Below are positions 1 through 6,885 of a DNA stretch of 10,723 nt, piece after piece. The number at the start of each line of letters is the position of its first letter. The stretch's first letter is position 1. Below the pieces are notes generated by a model. That model worked only from the letters and a program-made list of their open reading frames with translations. It did no database searches and was not told the origin of the DNA. The translations under genes and the position numbers were made by a program. The stretch spans positions 1 to 10,723 of the forward strand of contig DKLF01000039.1 of the NCBI GenBank assembly GCA_002455655.1, given 5' to 3'. Origin of the DNA: Oscillibacter sp. UBA6647 (GTDB taxonomy: Bacteria > Bacillota > Clostridia > Oscillospirales > Oscillospiraceae).

Positions 1-1056
1 CCAGAGAGAAACGCCGCCCCGCTGCACGCGCTTGGCGCGGTAAAGTGCCGCGTCGGCCCGGTTCATAAGGACCTGAGGGTCTTCGCCGGGGTCACAGGCC
101 GTCAGTCCGATGCTGATGCCCGAAGGGATGGGCCCCGCGTCCGCCTCCACAACCTGAATAAAGTCGGACTGGATTTGGTGGCACAGAGAAGCCGCTTCTT
201 CTAAGTTCCGGGTCTGAAGGATGGCGCAAAACTCATCGCCGCCAAAGCGGAAGGAGCGGAACGCATCGTCTTCATAGCGCTGAAGAATCCGCCCTAAAGA
301 CTGCAAATAGGAATCGCCTCGTATATGCCCCAGTTTGTCGTTCACATTTTTAAACTGGTCCACGTCCATCATGGCAAAAAACCATTGAGAGCGGCTCTGA
401 CGTGTGATTTCGGAGAGCGCGATTTGCAGGGCCCTCCGGTTTCCAACGCCGGTAAGGCTGTCGGTTCTCGTTTTTTCCCGCAGCCGATGCTGTTCCAAAA
501 CTGCGTTGACGCTGAAGTCAATCTGCCGCCGGCAGAGCCGAACCAAAAGACTGGAAATCAGGCAGCAGGTGGCCAGTACGGAGAGGGAAATCAACTGATT
601 CAAAACCTCCGGTCCGCTGAGGCGGAAGGGGGGAACGTCGGCAAACCAACTCAGGAAAAGGTCGGAGACGACCTTTCCCGCAATGCAAAGCACGCCCACC
701 AGTGCGGTTAGACGAATCCGCCCGTACAGAATGGTCAGGATCACCGGCAGCATCAGAGCCATATCCATTGCGGGGAAGAAACAGTGCACTGTGTAAAGCA
801 CAAGCCCGATGCCCGCTCCGCAGAGAGAAATAATCACAATGCGCGTATCCTCGCGTAGCCTTTTGCTGCGCCGGACCAGCAGAGCGGCGCCCAGCAGCAC
901 AAGGTTTACAAGCAAAGGCAGTATGATAAACCGGATCAGATACCGCTCGGCAGATGCAATGGGAAGCCGAAAAAAGTCGGCCGCAAAAAGGACCAGACAC
1001 TCCAGCACCACGGTAATAAAAACAGCGGCGGACATAATCAGCAGGTGAAGCTTCAT
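1..1056 (-). CDS. Membrane-bound GGDEF diguanylate cyclase, 3' end outside the window
   Basis: Predicted to make cyclic di-GMP from two GTP at the inner face of the membrane. 352 residues are visible with no stop before the window edge; the GGDEF fold looks nearly complete, so only a few C-terminal residues should be missing. About six hydrophobic segments fill residues 4-175. The catalytic domain follows: DSLTGVGNRR at 199-208, metal-binding D231 and D233 in MMDVDQFKNVND, GHIRGD at 243-248, and the active-site loop RFGGDEF with GGDEF at 272-276. The residues where an RxxD inhibitory I-site would sit (nine to six before GGDEF) read DDAF, so product inhibition through that site is not expected. 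The sensor is a multi-helix membrane region with no recognisable ligand domain, so its input is unknown. I chose ATG at 1056; the nearest GGAG lies 17 nt upstream, so the start is uncertain, and the frame stays open further upstream. A strong promoter lies at 1202-1230. Confidence 0.88.
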   Translation of the reverse strand, partial: MKLHLLIMSAAVFITVVLECLVLFAADFFRLPIASAERYLIRFIILPLLVNLVLLGAALLVRRSKRLREDTRIVIISLCGAGIGLVLYTVHCFFPAMDMALMLPVILTILYGRIRLTALVGVLCIAGKVVSDLFLSWFADVPPFRLSGPEVLNQLISLSVLATCCLISSLLVRLCRRQIDFSVNAVLEQHRLREKTRTDSLTGVGNRRALQIALSEITRQSRSQWFFAMMDVDQFKNVNDKLGHIRGDSYLQSLGRILQRYEDDAFRSFRFGGDEFCAILQTRNLEEAASLCHQIQSDFIQVVEADAGPIPSGISIGLTACDPGEDPQVLMNRADAALYRAKRVQRGGVSLW

Positions 1057-1201
1057 CCAGATGCCACAAATGTCTCCGGGCGTTTGTCCTGCGCTCTGAT
1101 ACTCAGTCGAAGGTTGTCCCAATATCCTGCGCCCCCGTTTCTAGAATGCTTGCCTGACTTGCTTTACAGATGCCTGATTAATCAGTTAAATAGTATTTTT
1201 T

Positions 1202-1230
1202 ATTATAACAGGCGGGCTTTTGTTTGTCAT
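1202..1230 (-). promoter_or_regulatory. Near-consensus sigma-A promoter for the diguanylate cyclase gene
   Basis: On the minus strand, ATGACA (1225-1230; five of six matches to TTGACA) is separated by exactly 17 nt from a perfect TATAAT (1202-1207). Transcription would begin near 1195, giving a 5' leader of about 140 nt before the ATG at 1056. The motif match and spacing are read directly from the sequence; activity is inferred. Confidence 0.7.
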
Positions 1231-1433
1231 CAGCTTTTTAAAAAAATTTCCCTAATTTTCCAATTTGCACAAAAAATATCCCATAATTGCACAGACAGTC
1301 TCCGACGAAGCGTCGGGGAAGAAGAAGCTTGCTTTTTCTTGCGTTTTTTTGGCGGATGTGCTAAAGTAAGGAAGCCGCCGACCTCCGCCGGTTATCCCCG
1401 GCGAATTCAAAAGCGGCAAAGGAATTGAAGAGT
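1231..1433 (+). promoter_or_regulatory. Leader of the PLP-enzyme gene: AT-rich promoter region and two hairpins
   Basis: This non-coding stretch has an AT-rich part (about 1236-1295) and then GC-rich inverted repeats. A CATAAT at 1282-1287 is a reasonable -10 for the plus-strand gene, but the matching -35 is poor. A tight hairpin with arms CCGACG (1302-1307) and CGTCGG (1311-1316) is followed by a purine-rich run, AAGAAGAAGC against GCTTTTTCTT, and then a run of seven T at about 1344-1350. This could be an attenuator-like element. A second hairpin, CGCCGG (1386-1391) against CCGGCG (1398-1403) with a 6-nt loop, ends 14 nt before the ribosome site AAAGGA (1418-1423). I recognise no known riboswitch or T-box here. 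Between 1057 and 1201 I see only the leader of the divergent gene. Confidence 0.4.
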
Positions 1434-2714
1434 TTGAACAATCAGAATATGTATGAGGCCCTGGGCGTGAGCCGGGCCGTTTATGAAATCGGAGAGACCG
1501 TGCTGGCCGCCCTGCGGGAGCGGTTTGCGGAGATAGACGCGGTGGCAGAGTATAATCAGGGCAAGGTGCTGCTGGCCATGCAGAAAAACAGGGTTAGCGC
1601 CGCCCATTTCGCCGCTACCACGGGCTACGGCTACAACGACGAGGGCCGGGACAATCTGGAGCGGATATATGCCGACGTGTTTCACACCGAGGTGGCGCTG
1701 GTGCGCCCGCAGATTACCTGCGGAACCCACGCGCTGGCGGTGGCATTGTCCGCCAACCTCTTGCCGGGGGACGAGCTGCTTTCCCCCGTGGGCGCACCCT
1801 ACGACACGCTGGAGGAGGTCATCGGGATCCGGGAGAGCAGGTGCTCATTAAAGGAATACGGCGTGACCTATGCGCAGGCTGATTTAAAAGAGGATGGAAG
1901 CTTTGATTACGATGCCATCCGGGCCGCAATCAATGACAGGACAAAGCTGATTACCATTCAGCGTTCCAAGGGCTATGCCACCCGTCCCAGCTTTTCCGTC
2001 CCCCAGATCGGAGAGCTGATTGCCTTTTGCAAGTCCGTGAAACCGGACGTGAAATGCATGGTGGACAACTGCTATGGCGAGTTTGTGGAGTTGGAGGAGC
2101 CTTCCGACGTAGGGGCGGACATGGTGGTGGGCAGTCTCATCAAAAACCCCGGCGGCGGTCTTGCGCCCGTGGGCGGGTATATCTGCGGTACGAAGGAATG
2201 CGTGGAGCGGTGCGCCTACCGGCTCTCCGCCCCGGGACTGGGGCAGGAGGTGGGCGCAAACCTGGGCCTGATGCCCGCGCTGTATCAGGGCCTGTTCTTG
2301 TCGCCCACGGTGGTGTCCGGTGCGCTGAAGGGCGCGATTTTTGCTGCCAACATCTATGAAAAGCTGGGCTTTGCCTGTGTCCCCGGCGGGGCGGAGGATC
2401 GGCACGATATCATCCAAGCGGTCACATTGGGAAGCCGCGAGGCCATGGTGGCCTTCTGCAAGGGCATCCAGTCCGCCGCCCCGGTGGACAGCTACGTCAC
2501 TCCGGAGCCGTGGGCCATGCCGGGCTATGACTCCGATGTGATTATGGCGGCGGGTGCCTTTGTGCAGGGAAGCTCCATCGAGTTGTCTGCCGACGGGCCC
2601 ATCCGGGAGCCCTACGCCGTGTATTTTCAGGGCGGACTGACGTGGTATCACGCGAAGCTTGGCATCCTCATGAGCCTGCAAAAGCTGGTCGAGGCCGGTA
2701 TTGTGAGGCTGTAA
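1434..2714 (+). CDS. Methionine gamma-lyase-family PLP enzyme (YnbB / aluminium-resistance family)
   Basis: Fold-type I PLP enzyme related to cystathionine/methionine gamma-lyases, of the clade annotated as 'methionine gamma-lyase family' or 'aluminium resistance protein' (YnbB of Bacillus). It probably acts on an amino acid, but its substrate is not established. With the start used here, TTGYGYNDEGRD is at 62-73, the PLP-phosphate region RPQITCGTHALA at 91-102, the VDNCYGEF strand at 210-217 with Asp211 placed to hold the pyridine nitrogen, and the probable Schiff-base lysine K237 in GSLIKNPGGGLAP. The 426 residues match the family's usual 410-430. Start choice: TTG at 1434 has AAAGGA 10 nt upstream; TTG at 1425 is too close to it; ATG at 1449 has no ribosome site but would give the usual MYEALG beginning. 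The gene is followed after 92 nt by a transporter on the same strand. Confidence 0.85.
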   Translation: MNNQNMYEALGVSRAVYEIGETVLAALRERFAEIDAVAEYNQGKVLLAMQKNRVSAAHFAATTGYGYNDEGRDNLERIYADVFHTEVALVRPQITCGTHALAVALSANLLPGDELLSPVGAPYDTLEEVIGIRESRCSLKEYGVTYAQADLKEDGSFDYDAIRAAINDRTKLITIQRSKGYATRPSFSVPQIGELIAFCKSVKPDVKCMVDNCYGEFVELEEPSDVGADMVVGSLIKNPGGGLAPVGGYICGTKECVERCAYRLSAPGLGQEVGANLGLMPALYQGLFLSPTVVSGALKGAIFAANIYEKLGFACVPGGAEDRHDIIQAVTLGSREAMVAFCKGIQSAAPVDSYVTPEPWAMPGYDSDVIMAAGAFVQGSSIELSADGPIREPYAVYFQGGLTWYHAKLGILMSLQKLVEAGIVRL

Positions 2715-2806
2715 ATGTCTACGCCCAATCACTTTTTCAGGAGGAGGCCGCCTCCGGTCCAAAACCGATAAACCTCAACAAATTTTAATACAGGAGATTT
2801 ATCTAC

Positions 2807-3712
2807 ATGTGGTTTTGGCTTTCTATGATTACCCTGCTCTGCTGGAGCGGGTCGGACCTTTTTTCCAAAATCGGCTGCCGCGATCAGGACAAATATGCGC
2901 ACCTGAAAATGGTGATGGCCGTGGGCCTTGTGATGGGCATTCACGCCGCCTATGAGGTTTTTATCGGTGGGGCGGAGATTTCCGTTTCTATCCTGCTGAC
3001 GTACTTGCCTGTTTCCGCGCTGTATATCCTGTCTATGACCATTGGCTATGTGGGCCTGCGGTACATTGAACTATCGATTTCCTCGCCCATTTGCAATTCC
3101 TCCGGTGCGCTTGTGGCGGTGTTGCTTCTGGTCACCGGCGGCGCGGGCGACGTGAGCGGCTGGCAGCTTGCCGCCGTGGCGCTAGTGTGCGCGGGCGTGG
3201 TGGGCCTTGGCATTGTGGAGGCCCACGAGGATGCGGACCTGCGCGCTCTGCGGCAGGAGGCGTCCAATTACAAATACGCAAAGTCCGCGCTGGCCTTGGT
3301 GCTGCCGATTCTCTACTGTCTGCTGGACGCGCTGGGGACCTTTGCGGATTCTCTGGTGCTGCGTACGCTGAACGAAGACTCTGCCAACGTCGCCTATGAG
3401 CTGACGTTTTTCGTCTGCGCGGTGGCGTGCTTTATCTACGTGGTGCTGGTGAAAAAGCAGCCGCTGGTTCCCAAGCAGGAAGCGCCCAAATACGTGGGCG
3501 CCCTGTGCGAGACGGCTGGCCAGTTTGCCTATATCTACGCCATCGGAGATGAGGAGCATGTGATGATGGCTGCGCCCATCATCTCGGCTTACTGCGTGGC
3601 CTCCGTGGTGTGGAGCCGCATTTTCCTGAAGGAAAAGCTCTCCGTGCGGCACTACGCGGCGATTGCCACAGTCATTGTGGGCATCGTGATTCTGGGCGTG
3701 TTCGACGCATAA
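2807..3712 (+). CDS. DMT-superfamily (EamA) transporter
   Basis: Integral membrane protein of 301 residues, the normal length for a ten-helix EamA permease, made of two repeats (about 1-135 and 158-300) joined by a charged loop (VEAHEDADLRALRQEASNYK). Family members usually export small metabolites, often amino acids or their analogues. The first helix begins at the N-terminus (MWFWLSMITLLCWSGSDLFSK) and a second-repeat helix pair ends at the extreme C-terminus (IVGIVILGVFDA). Conserved EamA features include the first-repeat stretch GYVGLRYIELSISSPI and the second-repeat equivalent around MAAPIISAYCVASVVWSRIFLKEKL, containing the typical FLKEKL motif. AGGAGA lies 9-10 nt before the ATG. A GGAGG/CCTCC inverted repeat without a T-tract sits between this gene and the PLP enzyme, so read-through and a shared role are likely. 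The direction of transport and the cargo are inferred only. Confidence 0.85.
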   Translation: MWFWLSMITLLCWSGSDLFSKIGCRDQDKYAHLKMVMAVGLVMGIHAAYEVFIGGAEISVSILLTYLPVSALYILSMTIGYVGLRYIELSISSPICNSSGALVAVLLLVTGGAGDVSGWQLAAVALVCAGVVGLGIVEAHEDADLRALRQEASNYKYAKSALALVLPILYCLLDALGTFADSLVLRTLNEDSANVAYELTFFVCAVACFIYVVLVKKQPLVPKQEAPKYVGALCETAGQFAYIYAIGDEEHVMMAAPIISAYCVASVVWSRIFLKEKLSVRHYAAIATVIVGIVILGVFDA

Positions 3713-3788
3713 GCCACGGGGGAAACCAACCGTAGCAGAGCCGGTTTCATGCGGAGGCACGCATTCCTGAAATCGACCGTTCAGCGAT

Positions 3789-3823
3789 AAAAAGCGCCCT
3801 CTTCCCATAGGAAGAGGGCGCTT
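3789..3823 (-). terminator. Strong hairpin between convergent genes; intrinsic terminator for the macro-domain gene
   Basis: A perfect 14-bp stem (3792-3805 pairing with 3810-3823) has a 4-nt loop. Read on the minus strand it ends in five T (3789-3793), a classic intrinsic terminator for the macro-domain gene, whose stop is 40 nt away. On the plus strand the tail is only GTCAGATT, but the stem may still stop transcription from the transporter. Two weaker inverted repeats lie between the transporter stop and this stem: GAAACC/GGTTTC (3722-3727, 3743-3748) and ATGCG/CGCAT (3749-3753, 3760-3764). Confidence 0.8.
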
Positions 3824-3862
3824 GTCAGATTCCGAAACAGATGCGGCGCGGCTCAGGGGGAT

Positions 3863-4399
3863 TCACAGCCGGTCCGCCTTGGTTCCGGCGTACCAGAAAT
3901 TATAGGTCTGCCGCCAAATTTTCGCGGCTTCCTCTGTGTGGCAGATAATCCGTACGCTGCGGGGCGTTTCATGTTCGTAAAGAAAGTTCATAATTGTTCG
4001 CAGAGCCACCGCAGCGGCCTGTGCCGCCGGATAGCCGAAAACCCCGGTGGAAATACAGGGAAAATCCACAGATTGAATGCGATGCTCCTTGGCAAGATGC
4101 AGACAGGAACGGTAGCAGGAGGCAAGCTGCTCCGCCTCACCGGATTGCCCGCCCTGCCACACGGGGCCGGGCGTGTGAAGCACATACCGGGCCTTCAGAC
4201 GATAGCCCTTTGTCAATTTCGCCTGCCCCGTGGGGCAGCCGCCAAGTGTGCGGCACTCCTCCAAAAGCTCCGGGCCGGCAGCGGCGTGAATCGCCCCATC
4301 CACGCCGCAGCCGCCAAGAAGCGACTCATTGGCGGCGTTGACAATGGCTTCGGCATTTGATTGGGTAATATCTCCCACAAAAATGGAAAAACGGTCCAT
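3863..4399 (-). CDS. Macro-domain protein, probable O-acetyl-ADP-ribose / ADP-ribose hydrolase
   Basis: A single-domain macro protein of 178 residues, the usual size for the YmdB/MacroD-like group that binds ADP-ribose and removes acetyl or ADP-ribosyl groups from O-acetyl-ADP-ribose or modified proteins in the cytosol. Key motifs: the adenosine-side VGDITQ at 8-13, the signature VNAANESLLGGCGVDGAIHAAAG at about 20-42 (Asn21, Asn24 and the catalytic-loop Asp34 visible), PTGQA at 56-60, and the phosphate-loop STGVFGYP at 117-124. The start is ATG at 4399 because AAAGGAGG precedes it by 7 nt; the open frame runs ten codons further up but without a ribosome site. The gene stands alone, with an intrinsic terminator behind it and no sirtuin, lipoate-ligase or toxin gene nearby to point to a particular ADP-ribosylation pathway. 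Family assignment is firm; the exact substrate is not. Confidence 0.9.
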   Translation of the reverse strand: MDRFSIFVGDITQSNAEAIVNAANESLLGGCGVDGAIHAAAGPELLEECRTLGGCPTGQAKLTKGYRLKARYVLHTPGPVWQGGQSGEAEQLASCYRSCLHLAKEHRIQSVDFPCISTGVFGYPAAQAAAVALRTIMNFLYEHETPRSVRIICHTEEAAKIWRQTYNFWYAGTKADRL

Positions 4400-4593
4400 A
4401 AAGGTGCCTCCTTTTGCAATTTTCTGCATATCTTTTCCAGTTAAACTGCAGGCCGTATACCCGGCGGCAGTTGTCCCGCTGGGGTTGCCGGTTCCGGTGG
4501 GCGGTGTGTGCCGTATCTGGCGGCCCCGGGCTGCGGCGCTTGCTCCGTGCCTGGCGTCCCGCTATGAGGACGAGCCCTTTACAGCGCTTTTAC
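4400..4593. other. GC-rich intergenic stretch with an unsupported open frame
   Basis: The gap between the divergent macro-domain and TIM-barrel genes is about 270 nt. Its first part carries the macro gene's ribosome site and AT-rich upstream DNA. From about 4440 to 4616 it becomes GC-rich like coding DNA and stays open in one plus frame until a TGA at 4614-4616, ending in a plausible peptide (SRYEDEPFTALLLAFTAVK). No ribosome site or credible start is present, and the frame would have to begin inside the macro gene. I cannot recognise the peptide. It may be a gene remnant or chance. Confidence 0.3.
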
Positions 4594-4622
4594 TTGCGTT
4601 TACGGCGGTAAAGTGATAAAAT
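4594..4622 (+). promoter_or_regulatory. Candidate sigma-A promoter for the TIM-barrel gene
   Basis: TTGCGT (4594-4599) is separated by 17 nt from TAAAAT (4617-4622; five of six matches to TATAAT), and AT-rich DNA follows. The predicted start near 4630 leaves a short leader of about 40 nt before the ATG at 4672. The -35 match is weak. Confidence 0.45.
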
Positions 4623-4671
4623 ACATACCATAATATTAGTTTTTTAATCGTATCGCAAAAGGAGGTCATCC

Positions 4672-5337
4672 ATGCCCAAACACATGCCAACCTATACCGG
4701 GACGCTGCGCAGTCACACGCTGGCGCTTCCTCAGTGCGTCAGCGAGTGCGGCGGTATCCGCATTTTTGGCCGACGCATCAAGTCCCTGGCCTTTTCAACA
4801 GATGTGGCCATTGTCAAAAATATCAACGCCGACGCCATCATCGCCGTCTATCCCTTTACGCCCCAGCCGGTGATTTCTCAGGCCATTATCAGCGTGTCGG
4901 ATGTGCCGGTATTCGTGGGAGTGGGCGGCGGCATCACAACAGGCGCCCGGGCCGTCCGTCTGGCAATTCAGGCGGAGCATCAGGGGGCCTACGGTGTGGT
5001 GCTGAACGCGCCCACCGACAACGCAATCATTCGCCAGATCAAGGAAGAGGTGGACATTCCGGTGATGATCACCGTGGTGTCCGAGAGGACGGATATCCGT
5101 GCCCGCATGGATGCCGGAGCCGATTTCCTCAATGTGTCCGGCGCGGCCAGAACCCCGGAAATCGTGGCCCACATCCGAAATCAGTTTCCCGAGGTGCCCA
5201 TCATCGCAACCGGCGGACCTACGGACGAAACGGTCCTCAAGACCATCCGGGCCGGGGCCAACGCCATTACCTACACGCCCCCCAGCACAGGTGAGCTGTT
5301 TGCCAAAATTATGGACAGGTACCGGGACACACTTTAA
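4672..5337 (+). CDS. Uncharacterised TIM-barrel (beta/alpha barrel) protein, often labelled 'hydrolase'
   Basis: A 221-residue cytosolic protein that looks like a complete small TIM barrel. Regular beta-strands precede glycine or acidic loops: AIIAVYPFTPQPV (56-67), PVFVGVGGGITTG (79-91), AYGVVLNAPT (106-115), IPVMITVVSE (129-138), ADFLNVSGAARTP (150-162) and VPIIATGGPTDETVLKTIRAGANAIT (175-200). The last two resemble the phosphate-binding loops of phosphosugar aldolase or epimerase barrels, so a phosphorylated ligand is likely. I recall close relatives in Clostridia annotated only as 'hydrolase', without experimental basis that I know of. The N-terminal GGIRIFGRRIKSLAFSTDVA segment is a distinctive mark of the family. 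AAGGAGG lies 6 nt before the ATG. The gene has its own promoter and terminator and no operon partner, so context gives no function. I am confident it is a real gene and unsure what it does. Confidence 0.85.
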   Translation: MPKHMPTYTGTLRSHTLALPQCVSECGGIRIFGRRIKSLAFSTDVAIVKNINADAIIAVYPFTPQPVISQAIISVSDVPVFVGVGGGITTGARAVRLAIQAEHQGAYGVVLNAPTDNAIIRQIKEEVDIPVMITVVSERTDIRARMDAGADFLNVSGAARTPEIVAHIRNQFPEVPIIATGGPTDETVLKTIRAGANAITYTPPSTGELFAKIMDRYRDTL

Positions 5338-5342
5338 AGGCA

Positions 5343-5377
5343 GGCGCTCCTCCAAACGCGGGGGGAGCGCCTTTTTT
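5343..5377 (+). terminator. Intrinsic terminator of the TIM-barrel gene
   Basis: GGCGCTCC (5343-5350) pairs with GGAGCGCC (5364-5371), followed directly by six T (5372-5377). It lies 6 nt after the stop codon and 7 nt before the end of the convergent amidohydrolase gene. On the minus strand the stem lacks a clean T-tract. Confidence 0.88.
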
Positions 5378-5383
5378 ATCGCA

Positions 5384-6742
5384 TTACGCCCGAGCCAGAT
5401 ATTCCCCACAGACCCGCCGGGCCTCGGCCGCCACCGCGTCCTCGTCCACAGTGACCAGCCGACCATCCCGGACCACAATCTTTCCGCCCACCACCGTCAT
5501 GTCCACAGGACCCCGCAGGCCCATGGTGGCGAGGACCGCGGCGGGGTCGTATTCGCCGCCCACCAGTTCCAGACGGCGGGAGTCCACCAAAAAGAAGTCC
5601 GCGCAGTTGCCAACCGCCAAAGAGCCGATATCCTCTCTTCCCAGCAGGCGGGCGCTGCCCCGGGTGGCCAGCTTCAAAATCTCATACCCTGAGGGGGCGG
5701 CGGCGCTGGAGTTGAGCCGGTGGAGCAAAAATGCCACTCGCAGCTCCTCCATCAAAGACGAGCCGTCGTTGCTGGCGGAGCCGTCCACCGCAAGACCCAC
5801 CGGAACACCCAGCTTCATCATCTCGGGAATCCGGGCCACGCCGGAGCTGAGCTTCATGTTGGAAATGGGGCAGTGGGCCACGCCCGTGCCGGTGCGGGCA
5901 AGTTCTTGCAGTTCGTCGGTGTTAAAATGGATGCCGTGGGCATACCACACGTCCGGTCCGGTCCAGCCGAGGGAGGCCATGTATTCAAGGGGGCGCATTT
6001 GGAAACGCTCTAAGGTATAGCGCTCCTCGTCCTTTGTTTCCGCCAGATGTGTGTGCAGCCGCACGCCATACTGCCGGGCCAGTACGGCGCTTTGGCGCAG
6101 CAGTTCCGGCGTGACGGAGAAGGGCGAGCAGGGGGCCAGCGCCACCTGACGCATGGAGCCAAACGACCCGTCGTGATATGCCTCGATGCACCGGGCGGAA
6201 TCGCGCATGATTTCGTCCACCGTCTGCACCACGCTGTCCGGCGGAAGGCCCCCGTCCTTTTTGGACAGGTCCATGCTGCCCCGGGAGGCGTGGAACCGGA
6301 CGCCCAGCTCCGCCGCCGCCGCAAACTGCACGCCCATCAGATCGCCCGCCCCGGCGGGGAAGACGTAGTGATGGTCAAACACGGTGGTGCAGCCGTGCTT
6401 TAAAAGTTCGCCGCAGCCCGTCAGGGTGCTGAGGCGGATCGCTTTGCCGTCCAGCCCTTTCCAGATTTCGTACAGGGCGGTGAGCCAGTCAAACAGCTCC
6501 AGATTTTGTACCTGGGGCAGGTTTCTCGAAAAGGTCTGGTACAGGTGGTGGTGGGTGTTCACAAGCCCCGGGTAGCACCAGAAATGAGAGCCGTCCAAAA
6601 CCTCATCGGCAGACTCGGGCAGCGCTGTTCCCATGGCGCGCAAAACGCCGTTTTCACAATAGAGATCGATGTTTTTCAAAATCCGGTCATCGTCATCGCA
6701 AGTCACCACGGCGGACAGATTTTTAATCAGCAGAGAGGACAT
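5384..6742 (-). CDS. Amidohydrolase of the TRZ/ATZ group, probable 8-oxoguanine deaminase
   Basis: A metal-dependent hydrolase of 452 residues that probably deaminates an oxidised or free purine base (8-oxoguanine to urate plus ammonia) in the cytosol. Metal-site motifs are intact: NTHHHLYQ at 62-69 (His64 and His66), HTHLAET at 230-236 (His232, with catalytic-type Glu235), AHGIHF at 268-273 (His269) and VDGSASND at 319-326 (Asp320). Stretches that, from memory, match characterised 8-oxoguanine deaminases are HHYVFPAG (124-131), RGSMDLSKKDGGLPP (154-168) and ALAPCSPFSVTPE (201-213). The usual N-terminal and C-terminal beta-sandwich halves flank the barrel (1-58 and about 385-452). The start is set by AAAGGAG 7 nt before ATG 6742. 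No purine transporter or other purine-catabolism gene is adjacent. Guanine, S-adenosylhomocysteine or triazine substrates are possible alternatives within the superfamily but fit the motifs less well. Confidence 0.82.
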   Translation of the reverse strand: MSSLLIKNLSAVVTCDDDDRILKNIDLYCENGVLRAMGTALPESADEVLDGSHFWCYPGLVNTHHHLYQTFSRNLPQVQNLELFDWLTALYEIWKGLDGKAIRLSTLTGCGELLKHGCTTVFDHHYVFPAGAGDLMGVQFAAAAELGVRFHASRGSMDLSKKDGGLPPDSVVQTVDEIMRDSARCIEAYHDGSFGSMRQVALAPCSPFSVTPELLRQSAVLARQYGVRLHTHLAETKDEERYTLERFQMRPLEYMASLGWTGPDVWYAHGIHFNTDELQELARTGTGVAHCPISNMKLSSGVARIPEMMKLGVPVGLAVDGSASNDGSSLMEELRVAFLLHRLNSSAAAPSGYEILKLATRGSARLLGREDIGSLAVGNCADFFLVDSRRLELVGGEYDPAAVLATMGLRGPVDMTVVGGKIVVRDGRLVTVDEDAVAAEARRVCGEYLARA

Positions 6743-6791
6743 GGCGCAGCTCCTTTCAACATTAAAACAGGTTGCATCGTTTTTTACGACT

Positions 6792-6819
6792 ATTCTAACA
6801 GAAGTATCAAAAAAATCAA
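6792..6819 (-). promoter_or_regulatory. Sigma-A promoter for the amidohydrolase gene
   Basis: On the minus strand, TTGATT (6814-6819) is 16 nt from TAGAAT (6792-6797; five of six matches to TATAAT). Transcription would start near 6785, leaving a leader of about 43 nt that carries the AAAGGAG ribosome site. Confidence 0.6.
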
Positions 6820-6820
6820 C

Positions 6821-6849
6821 TTGAAACCTAATAAAATTTGTAGTAAGCT
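6821..6849 (+). promoter_or_regulatory. Weak candidate promoter for sdaAB-sdaAA
   Basis: TTGAAA (6821-6826) stands 17 nt from TAAGCT (6844-6849). The -35 is acceptable but the -10 matches only half the consensus. It abuts the divergent amidohydrolase promoter with one base between them, so the two directions may compete or share control. Confidence 0.3.
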
Positions 6850-6885
6850 AAAAGAAAGTTTTGAAACAGGGAAGGGAGGGGCCTT

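Noticed and set aside
518..1069. A 183-codon minus-strand open frame inside the diguanylate cyclase region
   Set aside because: It lies in a different frame from the cyclase, which shows clear membrane helices and GGDEF motifs; the alternative protein is cysteine- and arginine-rich with no domain.
1884..2762. Long open frame antisense to the PLP-enzyme gene
   Set aside because: A GC-rich shadow frame: no ribosome site, low-complexity His/Arg-rich product, while the plus strand encodes a recognisable enzyme.
2749..2764. GGAGG/CCTCC inverted repeat between the PLP enzyme and the transporter as a terminator
   Set aside because: The stem is short and no T-run follows on either strand, so it is unlikely to stop transcription.
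6771..6777. A GTTGCAT in the amidohydrolase leader, matching the half-sites near the HTH gene
   Set aside because: A single copy; a CAAC does occur 10 nt away, but without the 5-nt centre or the 11-nt pairs. Seven-base matches of this kind can arise by chance in AT-rich gaps, so I do not claim a regulon link.
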